Source: Microcyclospora pomicola (taxonomy: Eukaryota; Ascomycota; Dothideomycetes; Capnodiales). From it: 64,000 nt of DNA. A program made the position numbers and the translations under genes. Below the pieces are notes generated by a model. That model did no database searches, was not told where the DNA came from, and saw only the letters and a program-made list of their open reading frames with translations. Positions within the stretch are counted from its first letter, which is position 1. Each line of letters begins with the position of its first letter. The stretch covers positions 744,001-808,000 of the forward strand of contig NHNY01000002.1 of NCBI GenBank assembly GCA_002786065.1. The letters run 5' to 3'. Positions 44,756-55,228 of this stretch are shown piece by piece.

Positions 44756-47700
44756 ATGAGGATCCCCTTCGTAGCAGCGGCCGCGTGTTTGGCCCTCGTC
44801 GCGACAGCGCAGAACACCACCAGTACGCCATCGGAATACGACTCTAGCACCATTGCAACCACTTCCTCGCCTTCACAATCGGACACCAGCACCACGATTT
44901 CCACCTCCTCCTCTTCAGAGTCGATATCTAGCACAGCGGTTGATACATCTTCGCCACAGGGATATGAAACAACCACTACGACCTCTTCACCTTCCGGATA
45001 TGAGACAACCACGACGACCTCTGTCCCGTCCGATTATGAGACAACCACTACGACTTCTTCTCCGTCCGGCTATGAAACGACTACTACGACCTCTGCCCCG
45101 TCCGGATATGAGACAACCACTACGACTTCTTCCCCGTCCGGATATGAATCGACCACTACAACCTCTTCACCTTCCGGATATGAGTCAACCACAACTGTTA
45201 CCACTTCTTCATCAACGAGTTCTACATCTAGCACCACCGCATCGAGTAGTACTAGCAGTGTAACTTCGCCTCCAGGCTACCAAAATTCGGTAGTGACTGT
45301 GACAGTGTAAGCTGATCACCGAGGACCTCACCTCCATGACCGTTATCGAGATGGTTAACATGTGAAATAGGACCGATGTGGAGACAACGACCGACGTGGA
45401 GACACAAACCATCGAGAAGACCACCACTGAAAAGGACACTGCCACTACTACGGAGTAAGTGTAGAAAAGCCTAGAATCAGGATCACTTCCTCTTTGATAT
45501 TATCTTGAAAGTGCCAGCTTGTGTCGCTCGAGATGCGTTATATCATGAATTGTATTGAATAACATTGAACCGACTGGGCAGCTAACATACACACAGATTC
45601 AAGACCGCGACAGTGACTGTCAGTCCGAGTACAAGCGTTGAGACGGTTACAGTGACCGGTCCAGGAACCACCGAGACCGACTCTACCACGGAAACAGATT
45701 CCACGACTTCCACAGAGATAGATTGTATCACCACTACTTACTCGACAACATTGTACGTATCTCTGCCATCATGGCAATTCATTTGCCTCCCCAGGTCTGG
45801 CAACAGGGCTGACTCTTGCAGAACTTCCACGGTAACGAAGTCCGAAAGTGGTTCTGTTTCGACTTCTGTTTATACTGTAGTTTCTGAAACCACTGCAACT
45901 ATTACACTTACTGATGAGCAGCCAACGACGATTTACTCACCCACTACAGTGACGAAAGATGAGACCGAATCATATACAGTCACTCAACCTACAACTGTCA
46001 CCGCGAATGGTACAACTGTGACGGACTCTACTACTACAACAGAGATTGACTGTGTGACCACGACCTATTCGACAACCTTGTACGTGCATGTGCGAATGAA
46101 GCGCGATTAGACGCTTCCAATCCCGCCAATCGAGTTCCAGGCTGATCTGTGTCACGTCTTCGCAGGGTTTCCACTACCACGATATCTGAGAGTGGCTCGG
46201 TATCCACTTCAACATATACTGTGGTGTCAGAAACGACCGCAACAATCACTTTTACTGACGAGCAGCCTACCACAGTCTACTCGCCTACTACTATAACGGC
46301 GAGCGGGTCGAATTTTACATATACAGATACCGTGACCAAGGACGAAACGACTACTGATTTCTCCACAATCACCCAAGATGAGACCACCATTGTCACCCAG
46401 CCCACCACGATTACCGCTAATGGCACTACATTCACCTCTGATATCACGTACACACTTACAGATACTGTAACAGACAAGGAAACTTGGACAACGACAACTA
46501 CGCTGCCGGCAAGCACAGTTGTGTCGACGTATAAGACAACGTTCCCTCCAACTACGATAGTCTCCACGGTCACGACCACGATGCCTGGCAAGACTGTAGC
46601 AACGACCGTTGTCACATCAACGGTAAGGTATCATGACATTGCCAAGGAGGTTCCGAGACTGACTTTTACAGACGTTGCCTGCTTCGACAAGCACTATCAC
46701 AACGACGACCACGAAACCTCCGCAAACGGTCACAACACTTTCAACTGTAACAGACGAGTCTACCACGACGACGACGCTCCCAGCCAGTACAATCGTATGT
46801 TCCGTTGCCCAGGCTGTCAGTTGTTTGCTAATCAAAATCAGACCACAACGTACAAGACTACGTTCCCTGCTACCACAGTGGTGTCTTCGTACACTACAAC
46901 GCTACCGGGGAAGACAGTTCCAACTACGATCTACACGACCACGGTAGGATCTTGAACTCTAATATTTGTAGAATCCTGGTAAACTAACATTCCAAGACTT
47001 TGCCTGCATCTACAAGCACTATCACAAGCAGCTTCACGACCACAACTACGGCAACGTCCGACGTCACCATGACCGCCACTCGAACGACAACGGACGAAAC
47101 CACCGAATTCTCGACGTTGCCGGCAAGCACGATTGTAAGTCTAACTCCTTGGTCGGGCGCACGGTCCCTAACACCCTTTAGACTACCACATACAAGACCA
47201 CGTATCCTCCTGTCACAGAAACGGTCTCGTATACGACGCAACTTTCGGGCCGTATCACCACGTTGACGACGACAACAACACTGCCAGCTAGCACCAGCAC
47301 CCTTACCTCAACGACAACGCTTCCAGCTAGCACGATTGTACGTTTGAACGATGTCTCGTGTTTCTGAGCCAGGGATCACTGACACCGCTCGCAGACAACC
47401 ACGGACGAGACAACTGCAACGGTCGTCTCAACTGAAACCACGACAGTGCCAACGACGTAAGTCATAAGTCCAGTGTCTGCTATGCAGCTCTATCCTAGCG
47501 ACCTGCGCAGCCTTGTTCCTCGCTGGTAAACGATGCGAGCTAATGCCCCCTCTCTAGCTATGTCACGACATACATTTCTACCCTTCCTCCAGTCGTCTCT
47601 ACGACCACCTCAGTATTTACGACGACTCGAGCGTCTGGCTACCCGGTCACTTTAACTACGACCTACAGCACGGTAAGTCGTGAATTCATCGCGACTAGAA

Positions 47701-50700
47701 AAACAGGGAAGACTTCGACTAACTTCATGTACAGACACTTCCTGCGACCACAATGTAAGTAAAGCTCAAGATGAGGTTTTCAGCCTCAGTTCTATGCCGT
47801 ACAGAGATGCTTCTTCCGAGAGTCCGTGAACTATGAATGCAGCTGCGGCCGCGAGTCTCAGCCTCTTCTACGTTCATTGGAGGACGAGCTGAGCTGACAA
47901 TTCACTTTTTGCGCAGTACTCGTACGCTTACCACCACGTCTATCTCAATTTCTGATAGTATCTCGACATTTACAACGACTCAGCCCATAACGTATGTGCC
48001 TTGCTTCAGCGATATGGTAATTTAACTTTCATACTTACGGAAGACTAGCTCCACGACAACCTATATCACGACAGCTTCAGCGTCGACCATCACAACAACA
48101 TCTGTGTATACAGTGACTCGAGCATCTGGATACCCAGTAACCTTGACAACAACATATTCCACGACGCTTCCTGCTACCACCTACACAACAAGGGAGGAGA
48201 CTACCTCCACAGCTACCGATACTCTCACCACTACCATTTCCACGACGACAACTCAGCAGACAACCGTGGGTTCTGTGTCTGGCAGTCTCTCCACTGTCAC
48301 GAATTCGGTGACTGTCCCTGTAACAACGACGCAAGAGACGACAATCACCGAGGAAACGACAGTCACTTCTATCTCTGGAAGTCTTTCGACTCTGACCATT
48401 CCTGTCACCACGACTCAACAAACAACCCTATTCTCGATCTCCGAGAGTTTGTCCACTGTAACCATCCCCACCACGACAACGCAAGAAACTACGGTCACCT
48501 CCGTTTCTGGTAGCCTGTCCACGATAACCATTCCCACTACGACAACCGAGGACTCAACAACCACCCAGATCACTACGGTCACCTCCGTATCTGGTAGCCT
48601 GTCCACGATAACCATTCCCACTACGACAACCGAGGACTCAACAACCACCCAGATCACTACGGTCACCTCCGTATCTGGTAGCCTGTCCACGATAACCATC
48701 CCTGTGACTGTTCCAACCACGATAACAGAGGAGTCGACGATCACGCAGTCGACAACGGTCACTTCTGTCTCTGGCAGTCTGTTGACTCTGACCATCCCTG
48801 TGACTGTTCCTACTACGGTGACAGAGGAGTCGACGATCACCCAGTCGACAACTATTACTTCTGTCTCTGGTAGCCTGTCCACGATAACCATTCCTGTAAC
48901 TGTTCCAACCACGATAACAGAGGAGTCGACAATCACCCAGTCGACAACGGTTACCTCTGTCTCTGGTAGTCTGTTGACTCTGACCATCCCTGTGACTGTT
49001 CCCACCACGACAACGGAGGAGTCGACGATCACCCAGTCTCTGACCATTCCTACTACAATAACAGAGGAGTCGACGATCACCCAGTCTCTGACCATTCCTA
49101 CGACCATAACTGAGGATTCGACAATTACTCAATCGACAATCGTCATTTCTGTCTCTGGAAGCCTGTCGACATTAATCATTCCCACCACGCTTACAGAAGA
49201 GTCGACGATCACCCAGTCATTGACAATTCCTACCACGATAACAGAGGATTCAACAATCACTCGATCGACTACCGTCACTTCTATTTCTGGAAGTCTGTCT
49301 ACGTTCACCCTCCCGATAACCGAGGAGTCAACGACTACAGAAGAAACAACAATCACGATACCGATAACCGTGACGTATGCTATCAGGTTGTCCATCGCTA
49401 TGATATCCCTAGCTGACCATATTCAAGTTACGAAACTTCCATTTTCTCAACACTTCCACCAGTCACTACCACAGTTTTGTCCACTTCAACCACCACCGAA
49501 AGCGGTAGTACGACAACGCTGATATCAAGCTACACTACTGTAAGAAACTATGGATGCTGCTCATGCATGTCAAGCTAATAACCTTTTCAGACTCTCCCAG
49601 CATCTACAGCGTATGTTTACCCCTCCAAGCTGAAGAAGTACCACGCAAGACTGCGAATGCCGATTCTTGCAGATCGAGGTTTCAAATGGAGCTCTACATG
49701 GACAGCCTAATCTCAACGGAACTGACTCAATTCAGAACCATCATCACGACCACGACCTCCGTCCGGTCAACGACCTTGACTGGTTCGACGACAATCACAG
49801 ACTCGACTACTCTTACAGACACGATCACGGACCTGTCAACATACACAACTACCTTTGTCTCGTAAGTTGCTCCGTGGTTCTGGGCATGACAGGTCACAGG
49901 ATCGGCAAGATGAACATCGGACCAAATGTGGATGCATTGCTGACATGCCTGATCCTTCTAGAACGCCGCCTGTCATTACCGACTCAACTACCTCGAGCTT
50001 CACCATCGCATGTTGCCCCTTCCGAAGCATTAAATGCAGTGCTAACATAGTGTAGACTGAATCTGGGAGCACCGTAACATCCACGACCGTGGTGTTCTCA
50101 ACACTCCCTGCAACGCCGACCACAGTCACCTCAGTACTTACTAGCACTCTCACGAGCCCAACAACGACTACCACGTCTTTCATGATCACGAGCGATGTCA
50201 CTCTCACCTCCACAACCACATCGACGACCGTTTCCACGACCACTATACCAGCATCAACGATCACAACGGTACGTGTCACCGGATTGTCTACCTAGGGTGA
50301 CGACTGCAGCAGTCGTTCACCCAAGCTTGGCGAGTTGCCGCTAATTGTGTGTTACAGACTTTCTCGACCACTTCCTCTGGTACGCCAATCACGATTACGA
50401 CTACCAGTGTGCGACCGCCATCCACCATTCTGGTTACTACAACATCCCTCAGTACCTTTACAACAACGCAGCCAACCACTGTAGTTTCGGTCTCGACTCA
50501 GCCAACCACTATTGTGTCGCTCACCACAATCTTGAGCACGATCCCCGCATCAACCATTACCACGGTGAGTCATATTGTGACTTGAACTATACATTATACC
50601 AGTTAAGCTAACATGAGCAGACTTTCGTGACGGGAACGTTGACCATCACAACGACAACAGTGTTACCGACATCAGTGACGACGCTGACTTCCTCAATCAT

Positions 50701-53700
50701 CTCTGTCCAGCCCACAACGATACTAAGCACTGCCACCGTCACGACTGTTCTGTCGGGCTCCACGTTGACTCTAGTACGTATCTCCGCCCACGCTGATGCC
50801 AAAATGCCTTTGCTAATTGTGTAGACATCGGAAACGACCTCGTTGAGCACTCTCACGATAACCGGTCCAACTGATACACAGACTACTGTTAGTACGATCA
50901 CTGCGACTGTGACAAGTCTCAGCGTGCAGCCTCCAGTGACGACAACGGTCCTGAGCACTGCAACTATCATCAGCGGCAGCGTTTCGACTTTCACGCAGCC
51001 CACCACAACCACGTGAGTTTTGTGAAGGTCATCCACGTACACAATCCTAACATCGATCATTGCAGGTTCACCACTACGTTGGTGTCAACTTCTTCAGCCA
51101 GTACTGTCGTGCTTACAAGCACAATCACCCAGGCTGGCACCACCAGTATCTCTCTTCTGACATCTGTAAGGAAATCCCCGCTGACATTCCTACGTGACCA
51201 ACTGTTTCACAACCTGGGCACCTGCTAATTGGAGTGATAGACTATCCCGGCGTCCTCGTTCACGACAACGCAGATTGTCACCTCGACACAAGCTGCCTCA
51301 ACAACAACCGCTCCGGGCAGTACTGTAACTGCTGTTGTGGTCTCGACATCTGATGTCACTATCTCTCAGCCCGCACAGACAATCAGCGAGAGCTTCACGG
51401 TCACGGTACTTTCTACAGTGTCGGCGAGCACTAGCGTTTCAACTCAGACCATTGTCTCGACCCAAGGTGGAAGCACCGTCACCTCGACGCAACTTCTTAC
51501 CACTACAGTTCCTCCTTCTACCGTGACAAGTGTGTCAACCGGCTTGACAACAATCGTAGTCACACTGGGAAGTGTTAGCACGCAGACAGGTGCTGTTCAG
51601 ACCGTTTTGTCGACGATTTTATCGACCGCCACAATCGTCACACCGACTACTCTTGCTGCCTCTACTGTACTCGTCACAACATCGGTACCGGGCTCTTCGA
51701 CGACATTCACGAGTGTCGTTCCCGCCTCCACCACTACGGTCACCAGTCTCAGTACCTTATCCGCTTCGGCAACGACTTTGACGGTCACCGCCACGCTACA
51801 AGGATCAACTGTAACTTCAATTTCTACGTCAACGCTGAGCCCTTCGACTTTGACTTCGCTCACAGTATCTACTATCCCGGCGTCAACGCTTACCATCACA
51901 AGTTCCGCTTCTGGCACATTGACTACAATCACAAGTACGGTGTCCGAAGTTTCTCTACTAACCAGTCTAAGCACATTAGCTGCATCCACTGTGACTTCAG
52001 TCGTCTCCGGACCCACTCAGACTTTCTTGTTGACCACAACACTACCTGGTTCAGTCGTTGTCAGCACTCTAGCAGGTCTGACGTCGGTCCAGACCGTGAC
52101 TGAGAGTGGGACGACAGTGCTTCAGACCGTGACACAGCCAGAGCAGACCATTACTCAGACGCAGTCTGGCTCTACCATCATATTTACAGCTACACAGTCT
52201 GCGCCTGGGCAGACCATCTCCCAGCCTGGCTCCGTATCAACCGTCTTCATCTCGGAGTCCGGCTCTGGAACAATCACAGTATCAGGCACTCAATCATCGC
52301 CGTCTTCTAACGTAGTCGGAGGGGTAACCGGCACAATTACTTCTACTCCTGTGAACTCATGCGTTCCTGACGGTCCATTTGCTGGCTTGGGACTGGATTC
52401 GAGTGTTTGTGGAGGCAACAACTGTTTCATTGACTTTCAACTCGAGGCGTCTGCACACTGGACCCCGGCAACGTACCCACCCATCGCCACTGAGATCACG
52501 TTCACAAATCCGGCAGCTAAAGTGAAATGCATCACTACGTCTTGTAAGTATCACTCTCTTGATGCTCTTGTGCCTAAGGATCATAATACGTGTTTCCACA
52601 CGAGCATGGCTGGTCTCTTGATCGTCTCACTTTTCCCGGCTCTCTATCTAGACATCTTCCACTATACTATGGCAGATTTTCGCTGACTTCAAACAGGTGA
52701 CACATCGGTTTTCGAACAGTACTACAGCAGGAGCCAGACGGGGTGCGCAAGGCCTCCTTGTCCGTCCAACACGCTTGATTGTGACTGCAATATCGTGATC
52801 GGGCCCCTCGTCTTGCCTGATGGGCAAACGACTTCTGTGTAAGTCCCCTAATGATCTCTGCGTCGTGCCTAGACTTACAGTCTTTTCAGCACTCAAACGG
52901 GTTCCTCTGGCTGGGACCTCATCCTCGGCAGGACCGCGGCAGCTAGTAAAGTGCCCACATGTGGGGCCAGTGGAGCAGCCGGCTGTGCCAGTGCTACAAC
53001 GACCTTCACGACGCCTCTGATTTACAGCGGTGAGGTCTCAAGCACTGTCTTGACCACGACAATCGCGGGTACTGCAGCTGTGGCTACGGCAGTCGTGCTT
53101 CCAGATCTTAGCGAATACTTCTCTGCGGGCGATCCTTTTGGACAATGCTCTACCGTGATGCTTGGTACCACTCTCCCCGCCGGAGCGACTGCCGTTGGCC
53201 GGAGGCATATCCCAGATGCGGCTGCTGCACCACACGTCAGAGTCGAGAGAGACCAAGGCTATCGTGTTCCTGCGCCACCAGCGGATGCAAAGATACAGAA
53301 GCGTGACACGGTGTCTCTCATTCCACAATCGAAGGCATTCCCTGCCACTACAGGTTTCGGCTCGTCAACTGTATTCGCCCAAGCCCAGTCTGCCGTGGTT
53401 TCAAGTGAGACACTTTCGACCACATCGACCACATCGACCACATCGTCTACCGCGTCCACGTCAACCTCAGTGGCAACCACTTCCTCATCTTCATCAACCG
53501 CACCGACTTCATCGTCCACGTCGATCTCAACAACCCAGACTACCGCCACGACTTCGTCCACAATCTCGACTACATCCACCACCTCGACCTCGTCGACGAC
53601 ATCTACTTCAACGGCAGCGACAACGACAACGACAGCTACGACCTCGCCGACAACATCATCATCCACAGCTACAACCTCGCCGTCGATAACATCGTCGACA

Positions 53701-54282
53701 GCTACAACCTCGTCGACGACATCGACATCCACAACGTCTACGGCCACAACGAGCTCTACTACTGCGGCCGTCTCATCGTCAACGAGCCTCACTTCGACAG
53801 CAGTCACAAGTTCAACTGTATCTACGACTGCTTCGACTGAAACATCATCATCCGCTTCTGCTACCACAACTACAACGATTGGTGCAACTAGTGGGACAAG
53901 CACTGCTGCAAGCTCGACATCCTCAGGAACGTCCATCTCTGAATCTCAGTCTACGACAACAGGTTCAACCTCGAGTACGAGCAGTTCCTCGCCATCAACA
54001 GTGGCGACTACGTCTTCCTCCCCACTTCAAAGCGTCACGACTCAGACCGGATCTGATGGCACAGTCACGATCGACAACACGATAACGGATACTGTCTATA
54101 TCACTCTGTCCGATGGAACCCCCGTGGCGACCGGTACTAGCCCGCCTTCATCGGGGAGCGCAGTGACCACCAGCGCCTCAGCTTCGTCGGGAACCAATGC
54201 AGCGATCCAGGCGCGAGGCACACAAGCGCGAGGCATACTCGGCTTGGCACCATTGGCGCTTGGATTTGCTGGGTTTTTGTGA
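44756..54282 (+). CDS. Giant mucin-like, GPI-anchored Ser/Thr-rich cell-surface protein (26 exons)
   Basis: I join 26 exons into one frame of 2541 residues: 44756-45306, 45371-45454, 45597-45752, 45822-46079, 46166-46622, 46672-46794, 46842-46943, 46997-47134, 47182-47337, 47395-47456, 47558-47672, 47735-47754, 47917-47991, 48049-49374, 49428-49539, 49591-49610, 49736-49861, 49962-50007, 50056-50268, 50358-50564, 50621-50773, 50825-51012, 51066-51165, 51241-52543, 52697-52838, 52890-54282. Phases agree at every join. It starts with a signal peptide (MRIPFVAAAACLALVATA), continues as Thr/Ser-rich sequence with little else, has a cysteine-bearing segment at about residues 1850-2150, a second Ser/Thr-rich stalk, and a GPI-type hydrophobic tail (GILGLAPLALGFAGFL). 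Heavy O-mannosylation and a wall or adhesin role are inferred from composition only. I do not recognise a named family. The short exons with long introns after them (12, 16) are the least certain joins. Confidence 0.8.
44952..45192 (+). repeat. Tandem 12-residue Tyr-Glu-Thr repeats in exon 1 of the mucin-like gene
   Basis: Seven consecutive copies of a 36-bp unit of the form S-P-S-G-Y-E-T-T-T-T-T-S, with small substitutions (SVPSDYE, SAPSGYE, GYES). The unit is in frame, so copy number could change without breaking the protein. It is the only part of the gene with regularly spaced tyrosine and acidic residues. Confidence 0.9.
48250..49320 (+). repeat. Array of VTSVSGSL-type degenerate repeats in exon 14
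   Basis: At least nine copies of a unit containing T-[VI]-T-S-[VI]-S-G-S-L-[ST]-T-[LI]-T-I-P, separated by Glu-containing linkers such as TEESTITQS. Unit length varies (roughly 20-32 residues). The linkers supply nearly all acidic residues of this exon. Confidence 0.8.
48491..48699 (+). repeat. Near-perfect 84-bp tandem duplication in exon 14
   Basis: The segment ending at 48699 repeats the one 84 bases upstream almost base for base: copy-to-copy offset is exactly 84, and I see a single mismatch (48505 versus 48589) over about 125 compared bases. It encodes a 28-residue unit (TEDSTTTQITTVTSVSGSLS and the following TITIP piece). More diverged relatives of the VTSVSGSL unit run through the rest of the exon to about 49310. 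Confidence 0.9.
50008..50055 (+). other. Probable GC-AG intron (intron 18) in the mucin-like gene
   Basis: The only join in the gene that needs a GC donor: the exon ends ...FTI and the intron begins GCATGT, has a GCTAAC branch word and ends GTAG after 48 nt. The phase-0 join reads on into TESGSTVTSTT. No GT donor nearby keeps the frame with the same acceptor. Confidence 0.6.
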
Positions 54283-55228
54283 TAGACGCGTCGACGACTT
54301 CATTTGATGTATTATGATGTATGGCACTGTTTGGCTGAAAATTAATGAGGCGATGCCATTACTCTCTTTTCCTGTCGCAAGGTAGCGTTAGTAGACTGCT
54401 CCCACAGCGTCATGCACCGCTCTCTCTTCCTGCTCTTCCAATGTATAATCCGAAGAAGATCTCATCGCGCAGCGTCGTTTGCTTATCGATCCTATGCTGA
54501 TACGCAGTAAGCTTATGTATATCATCAGAGATGACTGAGAGGTCCGTGCAGATCTGGGCATTGGTTTGGGTTTCAGCCGTTACAGGTACTGCGTAATCAG
54601 TCTTCCACAACAAGATATCGATAGCATGATCGAGCGTAGATGATATTCAAAATTTGCTCCTCCAAACACTGGAAGATATATGCTCTGTCCTCGTGTAGAA
54701 CAAGGATACTGAACTGTTTCCAAAATAGGTTCATATCGATCTGCATGCACGTGAATGCGGGATTCGTTCACATGCAACGCGTTTTAGCGCCTTTCCTGAC
54801 TTGGCACTCCCCGGACGCCGAAACGAGGCACGGCAGGTAATAATCTCGATTCCATATCAACATCTGGAGACCTAGACGACCATACTTCAAGAATACCCAA
54901 ATACACGCGACTGCGAACGTTCAGCATACCCAAGGAAACCCCTGCCCTAGATATCAGCTGCCAGTCAATGACCTGTTCGAACTTCTTCATGGGCTCTTAC
55001 TCCACCAGCGCCTCTTCCGTTCTGCTCGACAGCACCTTCACGGCCGTTTCCGACGTGAACGCTGGTTGCCTGGTCGATTCGTTACTATCGCAGAAAGGCT
55101 ACAGACTGGGTTCGCGTGCGTGGGTAGATGCGAGGGGCCCACCTTGAACAGGTGGGCGAAAAGGCGAACATAAAAAATTTGGAGGTACGCGAATATAGTC
55201 AGCAACAAGTCTCGTTACAAACGACAAC
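54283..55228. other. Intergenic region between the mucin-like gene and the AGC kinase gene
   Basis: 946 bases holding the mucin gene's 3' UTR and the kinase promoter. No gene is supported. Confidence 0.5.

Noticed and set aside
44756-45310. Treating exon 1 of the mucin-like gene as a complete 184-residue protein
   Set aside because: The stop is reached only by reading through a GTAAGC donor. Splicing to 45371 continues in frame with the same Thr-rich composition, and the short product would lack a GPI signal.
45212-53936. Long minus-strand Val-rich open frames across the mucin-like gene (for example 48415-49107 and 53259-53936)
   Set aside because: They are mirror frames of ACN-rich (Thr) codons, which read as GTN/GTC (Val) on the other strand. 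They have no start context, domains or splice logic of their own.
52951-54282. A separate GPI protein starting inside exon 26
   Set aside because: The open frame begins mid-domain without a signal peptide, and the upstream exons 24 and 25 join it in frame with conserved-looking cysteines.
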